Shown: positions 24,641 to 42,622 of the stretch, in pieces
How the letters are laid out: every line of letters starts with the position of its first letter
Numbering within the stretch: the stretch's first letter is position 1
Source of the DNA: Chrysomallon squamiferum
Taxonomy: Eukaryota > Mollusca > Gastropoda > Neomphalida > Peltospiridae
Assembly: GCA_012295275.1 (NCBI GenBank)
Contig: CM022669.1
Location: 17,634,672-17,698,671 of the forward strand
DNA length: 64,000 nucleotides
Direction: 5' to 3'
Notes under the pieces: generated by a model
Databases searched by the model: none
Told to the model about the DNA's origin: nothing
What the model saw: only the letters and a program-made list of their open reading frames with translations
Program-made: the position numbers and the translations under genes

Positions 24641-25595
24641 TTTCTCTTGTTGACACATACCTGACTCAAGTGAATGCTTTCTTTTATGTTGATCCTGTGA
24701 ATGCAAAAAAAAGAAGAAAAAAAGCCAGGCATGACTTTATGAAATCTTCACTTTTTGAAGAAAAGGTTGCAGAAATTCTAGGGTGTGTTACGATTTGATA
24801 GCAAAGCTGTCATGTTTGTGATGAGCAAAAGTGAAATAAATGGATTTTAAACTGGAGTATCTGATGAAATTCTTTTTTTAATTAATAAAGTGTAATTACA
24901 GTTAATGCTCGTCCATTTTCAGACTATCATCTATTATTTTTTCTTTTCTTTTTCATTATTATTATTAGTAGTAGTATATATATTTTTTTAACACAATTTG
25001 GTTTGGTTACATGAACAAAATAAATGTTGATATTGGAATATTTCTGTTTCTAACATAACACCTTTTTGCATGTTGTTTGTTTCAAAGCTTTAAAAAATTA
25101 ACATTCTCAATTTGGAATAAAGAAAAAAAAAATTGAAACTGCATTATTTGCACCATATGTTTACAAATTCTCCAAATGCACATCTCTGATTGTTTAAAAT
25201 TCTCTTTCAAAATTACGGTGGCTTATAATTAATTTTTTTTTCTTCTTCTTCCACATCTATCCCTCTTAAATCATTTGCTTAAAACAAATGTTCCAAAAAT
25301 GTGAACATAAGATATCATGTTATTGTAGTGTGTAAAACTGATTTCCTGAAACGAGTATGAGTCATGCAGAATAAATTCCAGGTTCCAGGGTTAGGTAATG
25401 TACATGCTCAGTGCATATGTCTGTCTACTGGCTATGATCTTAGTTTGGTTTGTTGGTGTGTGTGTGTTGAGAATGAAAGTGAATTCTTTGGCAAGAGGAA
25501 CCCAAGTAGAATTTGAAGAATTTTTCTTTCACCAGTGATAAGTAGAAAATAACTTAATAAAATGAAGCTGAAAACAGTTTGATTAAATTTAACAA

Positions 25596-25627
<32 letters not shown>

Positions 25628-28160
25628 AATAGTAAATAAATAAAAATAAAAATGAATGAATGAATGAATGAATGAATGAATGAATAAATAAATAAACCTA
25701 TAATTACTAAAATGATTCTGAGAGTTATTCTCATGGTCAATTGAGTTTTTTTTTTTTAAATACTGTTGTTTAATTTTTTGCCCATTCCAACTTACCTTTC
25801 TGCTGCCTTTTCTACTAAAGATCAAAGCTTAAAATAAGATAAATAAGAAAAACTTTTCTGTTCCTTATCAGAATGAGTAATATCATGACTAATTGTCCAT
25901 TAGAATACTGTGGCATACATGACATATGTTACACCATGCAACATGTTTAACAGTTAAGCAATACGTTAAAACACAATAATTTATTCTAAAATGAGTAATA
26001 TGGAAATCAAGTGCTGCTAATGTCTACATTTAAAATTTAGAGCATTTTGTCTAGATTTTGTTTGGTTTTTAAAGTTCCATATTTCAGTAATTACTTCATA
26101 ATGTCCTTCATTTTTATTTTAATTTATTTAAATATTGCTATTGTTAATTTTTAATTTTATTTTATAAAAAATTTCATCCACTGAACATTTAAAAAAAAAA
26201 AAAATTTTTTGCTGGCAATTATTTATCACAAATGATTTGAGATACTGCAACATAGTTTATTATTATGGTTATTTTGTTCTTGCTCCATTTAACTTTTGAA
26301 AGTAATATTTCCCATTTATAATTTATAATTTTCCAGGAATAACGTAATGTTTGTTTAACCTTTGATAAATTAGTACTAACAGAGAGGGTCAATAAGTGAA
26401 AATAAAAAAAGGTTAGATTAGTGCACTATGGTAGATTGTTTCTGTAGTTTGTGGGTTTTTTTTTTTTTTTTGCATCTCAAGCTGGTTCTCAAACTATTGA
26501 GCTTAACCTGCTCTTCATAAAGGTTTAGCCAGATAAGCTTGTTATTCTGTCCATAAATAAAGAGTTTACTTCAGCTAGATACCACTTCAAAAAGACATTC
26601 AACCATTTTCTTCATCACCTTCCACAACGTTTACTCAGGTAATTACATGCACTGTCATTGGATACAATGGAATGACCTTGTATCAGCAGTACCTGACCTG
26701 AAGCTGATCCTGTTATCTGGAACTTGAGTACTAAAGTGAAAAGAAGAAAAAAAAAATTAAAAAGAAAAAAGAAGAAGGCATGGAAGAAAACTGCAAAGAA
26801 AGTAAAGGAAAAAAGAAAGAAAGAAAAAATCTTCATGACTTTGTGAAACTATTCCATTGTAGTCAAAAGGCAGAAAACTGACCCTTGTTGAAACTGGCAA
26901 AAGAAGTGTATTGTGAGACCTCAGGAAAAGAGGCTGTTGGTGATAGATAAGAAGGATGTGTTACTTCTAAGTGTTACTTTGTCTTAAAGAAATATGTAAA
27001 CCAAAGTATGTTAAAGTCTGTAGTAGATTTGTTTGCTGTTGCTGTGATTCAGAGCAAGCTTTTTTGATGTCTTGTTTTCAGAACTGAAAGATGTCTGGGT
27101 AGAATTATGAATGTGTCTGGTATAAAAGGCAGGGCAGAGTTACTGATGATATTTACACAGCAGTTCTCAATGTTGTATAAAAATAATAATTGAAAGTAAT
27201 TGCAAGTTCTGATGCTGACTTTGATTTTTGGAATATCCATTAATAAAATGGAAACATTTCTTAAACAAAAAAAAGTAGACAAAATCATCACCACAACTAT
27301 CACCATTACAAAAACACCAATAAAAGACTTAAATAAAAAAAATTTAAATTGTTTTTTTTTGTTGTTATTATTTGACAGATCTGATATAAAATTAAGAAAC
27401 ATTAAATTAATTTACTAAATATGTATTTCAGGTTTCACAGTTCATAAAATACAACTGAAATTGTTTTGATAAGTCATATTTTGTTTACCCCTTTTACTTG
27501 TCACAACAGAGTAATACTGATAAATATATTGATGTGTTATTGAGAATACACATGAAATGTATATTGATTTTTCTCTGGACAGGTGTTATTTTGTCAGGTA
27601 GGGAGATAAGAATGTCTGTTCATAATTTCCCAGTTGTGCCCCTCTAGGGATAACTGATTAATATAAAGGCATACCTCCTACGTTACAACAGTGACAGCTA
27701 ACATGAACATATCTATTAATATGTGATACTGTTCTGTTTACTCAAATGTTATTACATGTTTGCTGAAGAGGCAGTGACCCTGAGGTGTATATATATATAT
27801 GTGTGCATATATTATATAAGATATTACACATGCATAATACATACTAGATATAACTATCTATCAATTGAGATGACGTATTCACATACAGGATACACAAGTC
27901 AGAGAAGACAGAGAGAAAAACACTAGGAAGTTACTGATGCTGGTTTAACCTCTCAGTGAACAGAAATGTAAATTATTAATAATCTGTCACAGGACAAATG
28001 AATGGCAAACTGGGCTTGATTATTATCACTTGAACCAAGGTTTCATTGGTTGCAATATTCATACATCAGTTACACAGTTCAAATTGCAAGTGCCAGAAAA
28101 TGTGTTATTATAATTTATAGCTTATATGTGTAATGAGTGGAGACCAGTAATTGTTGTTGC

Positions 28161-28209
<49 letters not shown>

Positions 28210-29132
28210 CTTCTTTTGGGGATATTTAATGAATGTTTGCAGTATTCAGGATTTCAAATTATAATATTGCCATCATTTTAAAGATAACATTAATTTTATT
28301 AAAAATCAACAACAACAACAAAACTATAACAAAAAAACTACAACAAAAAAGTGGAAGAAGAAGCAACCCAGAAATAACAATGAATGACAAAAAAGATATC
28401 TACTTTAGTAGTGAAATTGATACCCTATACTTATCGTATGCTGTTACTCATCACTTTACTTTTCTGTCTCACCAGATGGATTTACAATGTTAGTGCTTCT
28501 ATTAAATCATTACTTTTTTGTTTTTCACCATTTTCTTCTTTTCTTTCTTTCTTTTTTTTTTTTTTTTTTTTTTTGAGCCTGTCTCTGGTGAAAGTTATGT
28601 TGATCTACAACTTATGTATGCATGAGAAACACATTTCACGTTATAACTCAGATTTTACATGTCCCTTGTTTCCACTGTGTAAGTAAACTTGCAGTATTTC
28701 TTACCCACTGTTAGTCTGCTTGAATGTAAATCATCATAAAGCAAATAAATCTGATTTCTCTTTTGGGAGTTTTCTATTTGAAACTAAACTAACAACACGA
28801 TTAACAACACCAATCTACAAAGCTCTGCTGTGCAAATGAACTACAGAACTTTATTTCAGATCTTCCCGTAGACTCCTGCATTTAACTAACATTTGTGGTG
28901 CAATTTGAATACTACAGTGCTTCAATGAAAGTAATGAAGTAAATAGAAATTTTCCCTTCCTCCAAGCAACTAAACTAAAGCAGTTTGTTTTAAATTTCTG
29001 CTTGCAGTGAACTTAGCTGTTGGTTGTGAATTCTGTGCCTTTAACTAAGTTTAAGGAAACTACCTCTGCAGCAGTACTTCTGAATACCCCAGATATTTTT
29101 TGTCTTTTTATTTTTATTTTTTTTTATTTTGG
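24641..29132 (+). other. MAP1 intron 1: microsatellite-rich stretch
   Basis: Holds (AAAT)n and (AATG)n runs at 25594-25697, (ATT)n at 28166-28209, and a T(26) run near 28549-28574. An A-rich stretch at 26735-26830 pairs poorly with nearby T-rich sequence. No gene recognised. Confidence 0.6.
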
Positions 29133-29820
29133 TTTTTATCTATAGCTGCCTTTCATGAACAGCTATAAATCATGGATTCTCTCTTCCCTTTATAACTGCG
29201 GTCCCTGTGTGCAGATATCTGTTGCAGTTTAATTTAGGTTTCCAAAAATTCTCCATTGTTTTAATTAAATTTAAACTCTATTTTGGAATCCTTGCTTCTG
29301 GCATCCTTAGATGGAATCAAGAGACAGACAGATAGATAAACAGACACACACATACACATTTACTTTATTCTCATTCTATGCCTTCACTGCATTAAACTAA
29401 ACAATGCATTGCTCTTTCCCTACCTCTTTGCCTTTATTGTCCTACTTTATTTTTTATTATCTTCCCAGTAGCCTTCATTTTAATTTTAATATTTATTTTT
29501 ATCTACAGCTGCCTATCATGAATAGCTATAAATCATGGATTCCCTCCTCCCTTTATAACTCCCTTTATGTAGCAGTTTAATTTAGTTTTCCCAAAATTCT
29601 CTGTTCTTCTAATTAAATTTAAACTCCATTATGGATTCCTTGCTTCTGACATCCTTAGATGGAACCAAGAGACAGATAGATAAACAGACACACACACACA
29701 TTTACTTTAGACCCATGCTATGTGTACACTGTATTAAACTAAATAGTGTATTGCTCTTTCCCTACCTCTTTGCCTGAATTGTTCTACTTTTATTTTACAT
29801 TATATCTCCTGAGTAGCCTT
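29133..29820. repeat. Tandem duplication, two units of about 363 bp
   Basis: Unit 1 (29133-29495) and unit 2 (29496-29820) begin TTTTTATCTA(T/C)AGCTGCC. They share in order ATAGCTATAAATCATGGATT-like sequence, CTTGCTTCTG(G/A)CATCCTTAG, ATGGAA(T/C)CAAGAGACAGA, ATAAACAGACACACAC and GCTCTTTCCCTACCTCTTTG. Identity looks high over most of the length, with short deletions in unit 2, so this is younger than the other intronic arrays. No coding potential was recognised; it may be a duplicated non-coding element. Confidence 0.88.
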
Positions 29821-32800
29821 CCTCACTAAACTAATGCCACTGTGTCCAATTCAGTAACTAAACTGAAACTGTAAGCCCAAAGACGTAATTGGACTTTGTC
29901 AGACATTGTAATTATAAGAACTTGAATCAGTACCAATTAATCAGGCTTGGTTCAGTTAATTGTGGCCTGGTATTAATGTGGACATTACTCATTTATAACA
30001 TAATAGCAGTACTTAGGAATTAAATTAATGTATGTATATTATTTCACTAACAGTTTATGTGACTCGACAGTCATTGGTTTAAACCACAGATTAATTTATG
30101 TTGTATTTAACATTTGAAAAGAATTTGCATTAATAACATTGTTGGCTAAAGTTAAAATGGTTTTGTAAATGCTTCAAAAGTTCAGGTTTTTTAAATATTT
30201 TATTATCATTTTTTTTAATCATTATGTTATTTATGAGATAGGTTCAGTTTTTAAATAAAAAACTTGTTAAAATAAGATTTTTAACATATTTATTTATAAG
30301 TTATACAATTTATTGTTAAATATAGAGAATTTAAAATGTATTTTTTTAAATTAATGAACAACTAACTCATCTGTGAATACAGACTTTACTGTTTTCTTTT
30401 TGTCTCTCCATAAATTTCTTTAAATTATTCATTATTTTTGTTTAGCCATATATTATCACATTTTTTTTTAGCCCTCACATTTTTTTTCTCAAGAATACAG
30501 AACTCAGTTGGGATATATTTTACTTAATTATTCTGTTACCTGATAGCAGAGATGAATAAAGAGATAAATGCATTTACTGCACAAATAACCATAAATGTCA
30601 TTCATGTCTCTTTTCCTGCATTTTAATTATTGTTGACAATGCAGGTACCAACATGTATTTCATAGGTACCACAAGTTAAAAGGCCTTTTCATTCTGCAAT
30701 GGAATCTGTTTCCATGACGACTGTCTGTATCAATCAGTGATGTAAAAAATATAAGATGTGTATAGATGTTGAGGTGCACATTCAGCCCAGTGAAATTGTT
30801 TGCACAGATGTACTGGGTTGTTTTCTCACTATCTTTTCTTTATTTCCTCAAAATAGTGAATCCTGTTTATATAGTGTGTCATAGATAGTCTAATAATGGA
30901 TAATAGAAGGAAGATTCCAGATATTAAAAATGATAATATTGTGATGGTTATTTTGGTTATAAAGATCATAGTGATGGTTATGCTAATAATAATGAACATG
31001 GGGATTGTTAATTTAATTTACATCTATTGTGAGATATTTTAGTAAAACTGTGGTTATTTCAGTGGGGAAAATATTGATAATAATAATAATTTATTTAATT
31101 TATATCAGTTGATGAGCTGGAATGATAATGTCTCATTAAATTTGTTGATGTTTTCATGGTGTGATGATGAAAATAATGTTAATTTGTTAAACATTTGCAT
31201 GGTTATTTGACGCAACTATCCAGACTTCAGTTCATTAAAAGATTTATGACTGTGACCAGACTTGGATTATGCCATATTTAACTTGAGTCATCTATACTGA
31301 GACAGCAAACAAACAAACAGGTCTGACTGAAATGGGCTGTATTCATGATTTCAGATGTGACTTGTAGTTAGAGTCTGATATTTTCACACCTTCACTGCAC
31401 TGGCTTTTAACATGTGAGGGCAAAAAAAGAAAAAAAAAAGAACAAAACATAACATTCAAAACCTAAAAGCCGACAATAAAACAACAACAAACAGGAAATC
31501 TTAAAACAAACAAACAAACGAAAAAAAAAAAATGAAAATGAAAAAAACAAACAACAAAACAAACAGACTTAACTAAAATAATCTGCTTACAAAAACAAAA
31601 AATAAAAAGTTTTTTAGCCTTGCTCTTATCTTAGGTAAGAGTGTCAATATTTAATACCAAAGGCAAACAAAAGTGTTTTGCAGATGTTCATCAATTTGGG
31701 TGTAGGGAAGAGCATAATGTCATTTTAATTAAAGAGATGTCATAAATGCCACTTTCAGAAGTTTGGCGGATCAAATCCAGTCCAACAAATTATGTCTAGT
31801 GCTACCTAAACTTTATTTCTTTTTCTTTTTTTCCCACTTAATCGCTTCTTGGTTGAAGTTGGTCAACATGGCAGATGTGGACTATGTAATTATTTAGAGT
31901 AGTTGCCCCTGATTGATCACTGTATTATTTCAACCTGTACTCACCATTGTTATGGTCATTTAATGACTGTTTTATGGCAGGAGGAGTGCCTGAGAGAGAA
32001 ATTTATAAGTCATGCACATGTTCAGAGATTAACAATAAACTGAAGTAGTAGACATATGAAGCATGGAGCTGCATCTGTCCATAGATACGAAGGCAAAAAA
32101 AAATTATAATTTAAAATAAAATAAAAAATAAATTAATAACAAAAAAGACAGCAATAAAACAAAAACAAAAATTCCCATGCCAACTCCATTTAATAATAAT
32201 GATAATAACAATAATAAATAAAATAAAATAAAATAAAGTAAAATAAAATAAAATAAAATAAGCTAATTATTGTTCATGTTCCCAGCAGTCCTGGGTATTT
32301 ATTTAAACAGAAAACAACAAGAATAATAAATAAATAAATAAATAAATAAATAAGAAAAACAAATGTATATGGTACTAGCAGTAAGCTGTGTCTGGTATAA
32401 ATAACAATTGCTTACTTTTTTCTTTTTTTTTAATAATGATTATTTGTTTCATTCATATATTAAAATTGAATGAAGAGCTTTCATATCTAATTTACTTAAG
32501 TAAATAAATTAGTTTACCGTATATTGAATTTAATTACCCACCCTATACATTTTTATGAGAGAGCTGTAATGACTGAAACTTGGCTGTCTGAATTTGTGTT
32601 TCCGTTGCGTGTTTGATTATGCAGACTTGTAGCCAGTGAAATATGACCCAGAAATCAATAGGCAATGAAACAATTGCTTGCTAAAATAAAATCACTTATT
32701 AATTATGCATAACGAAGAAACAAGGAAGCTTGCTTGTTTGACCAGGCAGTTGAATTCTTGTTTGTTATTTTTCATTGTGATTTTTATGTTTTTTCTCCTT

Positions 32801-32892
32801 TTCTGCATTGCATTAAAAATACTAAAATGTTTGTAATGATAATAATGTTGCTGAAACCACTGCATTTCTAATTTTAACTGCCAGTGCTTTTA
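29821..32892 (+). other. MAP1 intron 1: A+T-rich stretch with A-rich simple repeats
   Basis: A-rich runs occur at 31425-31610 and 32090-32180; (AAAAT)n at 32216-32262 and (AAAT)n at 32323-32352. Nothing else supported. Confidence 0.6.
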
Positions 32893-33120
32893 AAGGTATT
32901 GTAATAATGTTATTACAAGTATGATAATAAAGTTGCTAAAAATAATGTTATTAAAGGAATAGTTACAATGCCATTAAAAATAAGGTAATAAAGTTCCCAA
33001 AAGTATTAAAATAATGCTACTTTAAGTATTATAATGTCAGTAGAAGTATTATGATGATAATATTCCCGAAAGTATAATAATGTTACTAAAAGTATTTTGG
33101 TAATGTAACTGTAATAGTGT
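32893..33120. repeat. Degenerate short tandem repeat, unit about 23 bp
   Basis: About ten imperfect copies of a unit close to AAGTATTATAATAATGTTACT, with frequent one- to three-base changes. Old, decayed minisatellite; non-coding. Confidence 0.6.
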
Positions 33121-33914
33121 CAGAGACAAATTACTGGAAGTAATCTGGATACTTTGTCTCTCTACCAGCAGAGATAATAATATTTCAGTATTAACAGAAG
33201 TTAATACTATTATAATGGCTATTAATAAATTGTTTGTGGCCATATTACTAATTAAAGTTCACCTATTTTTTGTTCTTTTTTCTTTTCTATATTTCATTGT
33301 ATAATGTATTATTTTTTATTCATTTTTCTTTTCTTTATCATTATTTTTAATTCTCATCATCACTGTTGGATCTGTTTTCTTTATGTTTGTTGCTTTATTG
33401 TTCTCTTTCCCACTAAATTTATCTCTTCTTCCAGCCATTTTGTTTTATTAACAAATGTAAACCTAGAAATTCATAATATACAAACCATATCGAGGAACAA
33501 CAATTATTTATGCTGTTTGATGTTAAACTTGTGTTAATATACTGATATCTTCTAATTCAATAACACTATATGTATTACAATGGAAAAGAATATCTCGTAT
33601 ATCTGAAATTATTATTGTCTTCCTATAATGATGTATGAAGCAACTGGGTACATGTACTAGTTAAGTTCAGTATTAATATGCATGCATATTTTAACTGATG
33701 TCAGCAAGAGCATGTACTCATTGATTCTTAGATATTCTGCAGTTGCACAAGTGTATATTAAATCAGCTCTAGTATTTGTTACTGAGGCAGAACAAAATGC
33801 ATTTATGTATTTGTAATGAACCCATTATTTTTTTTTTTTATTTTTTATAATAGCATCTTAATACTTAAATTAGAACTCTTTTGTTTCAAAACGTGTAAAC
33901 CCATGCAAGTTCAC

Positions 33915-37818
<3,904 letters not shown>

Positions 37819-38115
37819 TATTTTTATTTACACCCACATCAAGGAATAAAATGTGACAGAAAATTCTAACAATTACATTCTTTATACCTGAGTCAAGGAA
37901 GGTAATGTAATAGAAATGTTAAAAGATATATTCTTTCTGTCTTTATCAGGGGAAAAAAAAAAAAAGCTGTATTCTTTGTATCTGAATAAGGGAATATAAC
38001 GTGACAGAAAAGAACAAAAGTTATATTCTTTATGCCTAAATCAAGGAATATAATGTGACAGAAAACTATAAAAATCGTATTCTTTATACCCAAATCAAGG
38101 AATATAATGCAACAG
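37819..38115. repeat. Minisatellite, about 6 units of 54 bp
   Basis: The unit reads ATTCTTTAT(A/G)CC, then ATCAAGGAATATAATGTGAC, then AGAAAA and an A-rich end. ATTCTTT landmarks are at 37877, 37929, 37971, 38025 and 38079; the last three steps include two exact 54-bp spacings, and the third copy is shortened with a poly-A insertion. A minus-strand reading frame across it only reflects the repeat. Confidence 0.85.
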
Positions 38116-38419
38116 CTGAAGAAGATTAATATGCTAAAGAAAATAACATGTTGACATTTATCACAAACTCTTTGTGTTTATGCTCTAGGATTCTTTTGTT
38201 ACCTGTTTTGAATGTTACAAATGTTTTGGTTATTGATTTTTCTAAATATTCCTGTGTTTTATTTTGTCATTGATTACTGGGTATGATTGATGTTTTATTA
38301 AATATTCACAGAGATATCAAGACAATTGACAGTAAACACCACTAAATGGTAAATGATGAATATTTTTTATTCAGTTAAACCCCAACACATTTTGTTGTTG
38401 ATGGGTATCAGATATAAAA

Positions 38420-38452
<33 letters not shown>

Positions 38453-38614
38453 AAACAGTGAAAATGAAAACCTACAAACTGGCATGAGTAACATGAAAGC
38501 ATTTACAATAACAGCCTTATTAGAAAGTAGGATGCAAAACCAAAATTTTATATTTCATTCTTTTTTTTTCTTTCTGTTTTGTAACACTATTTCTATGTTA
38601 CAACAGCTTATATA

Positions 38615-38663
<49 letters not shown>

Positions 38664-39843
38664 GAGAGAGACAGAGACTTAGCACCTTCCATACATATTC
38701 ATTCCCTTAGGTATTTTTGTATGTATGCTGCTCCTGAGTTACTTATCTATCAAAAGTGCATTTGTTGCTGGTTTTCTTGTGTTTGCTGATCTTGAAAACA
38801 TCCTCATTGGTACTGCTTATAAAACATCTCTGTCCTTTATTTTTCTAAATCACAACATTTTGGCAGTAGATGTGAATTGTTGATACATTGCCCACTTAAT
38901 ATGTTGAAGAACAGCAGCATGAGTTGATGAAGTGTTTTCTATCAGGTGATTTCCACATATAAATAAATGATTTCTGGCATGGCATACCTATGATAGTTGT
39001 TACATTTAGCTGTAGAACAATGACTAAACACATACGATATATTCATTCTGCAAAAGTATATTTACAAACAAAATAAATTATCACCTTTCAGTATGTTTAT
39101 GCATATTGTTCATGGAGCAACTGAAAAAGAGCAAGAGAGAGAAAAAAAAATGTTGATGATTTTGTGTGCAAAAAGAAAATTATTAATTTTTTATTATGAT
39201 AAATATTTGTTTTGTTACTTGATTATTTGTGGTGTTAAGTGATAACCAAAATATCGAGCAAAAGAAGCATGGGGTAGTAACAATAAGCTTTGCGTGACAT
39301 ACTGCTGGTTATAAATAAGAAATTTGCAACAACTGTGGCAACAACACTGCAAGAATAATAACAGTATGAATAATAAATAATAATTTTGCTTGTACATACA
39401 CATATACTTGACGTTATCTGTCATCTGTGTGGTGTGGTCAATAAATTTGTAATTGCTACAAATCCATAAAAATACGGCAACCAGTCATTTTCATCATTTT
39501 ATCTCCCAAGTCAATTTAGTTTCTATGAATGCTACAATGCTTCTTTCAAAACATTTAATCAGCAAACATGACATTTGTTCTTGTGAACCGAATATTTTCC
39601 AGACATTGATTAGTCTGAAATAATTTTTAACTAAAGGTTTCACTTTTAAGATGACCTCAAACAGATTTATTGGGCTGGTTGATTTGTCTGGACTTTTGTC
39701 TGTTTTACATAATTCAGCAATAGATTATGAGACTGTATTTAAGGGATATATCTAAACAGATTAATTTTAAAACAAAATTAAGAGCATGAGACGAAACTAT
39801 GGGCTGGAATGGAAAAATTAAAAGTTGATGCTAATATTATATT
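38116..39843 (+). other. MAP1 intron 1: stretch with T(30) and (ATT)n runs
   Basis: A T run lies at 38422-38451 and (ATT)n at 38618-38661. No gene or RNA recognised. Confidence 0.6.
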
Positions 39844-40382
39844 ACTAGTATAATTCAGTAACATGCATTTAAACTGATGGTTTGGAGTGGTTGTAAAATT
39901 ATTTAGCAATGTTTGATCTGATTATTGAGTTACAGTAATAATATGCATTGATTAATAACTGGTTGCAAAATAATTCAGCATCAGTAGTTCAGTTGTATGG
40001 TTGCTGTGTTACATAATGCAAGTTGGTTATGAAATAATTTAAGCATTATTTGGTCCAGTGTTGGGTTGGTATGCTGTCATAATTTAGTAACACTCATTCA
40101 GGAGCTGGCTTAGTGTAGCCATATACAAGATTGGTTGTAAAATAATTTAGTATCACTGGTTCTGGTGTTGAGTTAGTGTGACCGTATACAAAATTGGTTT
40201 TAAAATAATTAGCACTTTTGGTTCAAATTATGGGTTGGGATGGCCATATAAAATAATTAGTATCATTGCTTCTGATATTAGCTTGGAGTGGTCACACACA
40301 GACAGTCTGGTTGTAAGATCATTAGACTCATTGGTTCAGATGTTAGGTTGGATAATGGTTTTAAATAATCTAGTACTTTGAT
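39844..40382. repeat. Diverged tandem array, about 9 units of 55-70 bp
   Basis: Units resemble TTGGTTGTAAAATAATTTAG, then TATCACTGGTTCTGGTGTT, then a (G/A)GTTGG(G/T)(A/T)TG-like end with CCATATACAA. The clearest copies are at about 40130-40260. Outer copies are more decayed. Non-coding; repeat variation opens short frames. Confidence 0.8.
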
Positions 40383-42586
40383 CAGTGAGAGTGATTGTGA
40401 AAGGAACTGATATCTTTTGGCTGCTAAACTAAAGATGAATAATTGATGTAAATGACATTAGATAACAGATAAGGGAAATCTATACAGCGTGAACTGTGCC
40501 AGCAATAGTGGTAGTTGTGAAATATATCTGGGAAGTGCAGGTCAGATTAACCTTTGTGTTTGAAAACAGCTAATGATATATGATGTATCTTTAAAGTGAA
40601 AGTAAAGAATAAATGAAAATTTGTTTAATAATAACTTATGACAATTTTATTAAATTCATGAATAGTTACTTGATACCTCATCAATGATTTCATTTTATTA
40701 TTATTATTATTATTATTATTTTTATTATTTTTAATTTTTATATAATTATATCTGAATATAGTTTATTATATTAAATAGCTGTTAATTAAAGCTCACTTAA
40801 ACACTTAAAAAAAATAAAAATAAAAAATCACATTCGGTATGCAAATGTAATAACATATATATGGGGAAATACACATTTTATCAAAATAAAGTTCACCAAA
40901 ACAGATTAATAATAACTTAAATGCCTACAAGTATAATTACAGATAGTATTCAAACACATACATACACAAGTAATATTTTTAAAATGTGGTCTATTATATT
41001 CATTTTAATATTTTTCAGTTGTATATATGTTTTTTGCAGAATTAGCAGAATAGTTGGTTTGTTCATAACACAGATTATTTTTGAATGGTTTCAGACAGCT
41101 TCTCTGTTTGACCTACATACTAGATAATAATGTAGCTTTATGGTGTATGTGTGACTGGCAAATTGTAATGTCATTTGTATGTGACCCCCATCTATCATCT
41201 GCAAACTGCTGTCACAATGTCAAGTGGGGAGTCTTGTGTGTGTATGTACTGATTCATTTAGGTACAAATATACATTTGTCTGATTTAACCCTAACACACA
41301 CCATGGGCTCTTTACCGGTTTCAAGGCCAAACATGGACATCTTTCTCTTTATATACATCATAATTTACTTATTATTATTTCTGAATTAACATAATAATTA
41401 TGGTTTCAGTGTATGTGTGTGTGTGTGTGGCCCCAACATTAAAATGTATGTCTATGTTATATGTGAAATAAAAAATAAAAATAAAAAATAAACACATGCG
41501 TGCAAATGAACGTGTGTGTGTTTGTGTATCTGAGGTGTTGTTTACTGTTTTATTTATTTCAGGATTTTCTATTAACCCTTTATTGTATGGTAATGATGTA
41601 GCCAATGATTGTATATTGACATTGAACATAAAAGTTGTATTATAATGATTGTAGACTTTTAGTAGAAAACTGATTTAGTGTGGCAATAATACACGTTACA
41701 GGCTCAGTTATTGATATGGGAAATGACTTAGTCCATTTATTACCTCAATCCACTGTGTGTTAGTATGTTGTCTTAATGTTTGCGTGGGTTTTTTTGTTTG
41801 TAAGATTATTTTTTTGTCAATTTGTGTGTGTGTAAGTGTGTGCATGCGTGTGTGGATACATACCACATGCAGACAGACAGAAAAGGAAAAAAAAACAAAA
41901 AAAAACCATGAGTTCTATACACCACACATGAACAGTCTGTTCACAAAAGACAAAAAAACACAAATCTTTCAGTGGTTGACTAATAACTCTGTTGTGTGCT
42001 AAGGTGGCATCATGAACTAGGATGTTACTTGTGATAACCTGATCAGGCCACCCTGGTGGAACAAATGAATGTTCAGACATTAATGTTCTGAAGACCAGAA
42101 GTCTCTAGAAAGCCTGTTTGTTTGGTTCATGAACTCTGACCTTCAGTAAATAAAACACCAAGCCAAACAAACTGTCTGTCAAACTCCTGACATCAAATCT
42201 AGACTCAGCTCAGTACTGAACAGATGTCGAATGAGACTAGATGGAGGAAACAGATAAATAAACCCTGTTTTGTCTCCTTTTAGCAAAGATTAGTTGTGAA
42301 GAGAGTTCTTTTATATGTAACTGTATGGTAATAGTAGTTAGGAGGTCTAGGGATTTCAATAAATAAGATATATTTAAGAGTAATTTATTTTTTTTTTTAT
42401 TTTTTTTAAATTAAAAGATTTATTTTAGTTATATAATTTGGATTTATTTATGTTGCATAGATAATTAAATATATAATGTTATATACTTGTTCTATAATGA
42501 ATACAGCACTTAATTTTGGAATTGGAAAATATGTAATTCTGCTTTTCTTCTTATTTATTTATTTATTTATTTATTTATTAGTAGTA

Positions 42587-42622
<36 letters not shown>

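Noticed and set aside
24550-24798. 82-codon frame after the 24.3-kb islet
   Set aside because: No family match; the Lys/Arg-rich part comes from an A-rich run.
25432-25825. Minus-strand frames encoding Ile/Phe/Tyr-rich repeats
   Set aside because: Translations of (AAAT)n and (AATG)n microsatellites.
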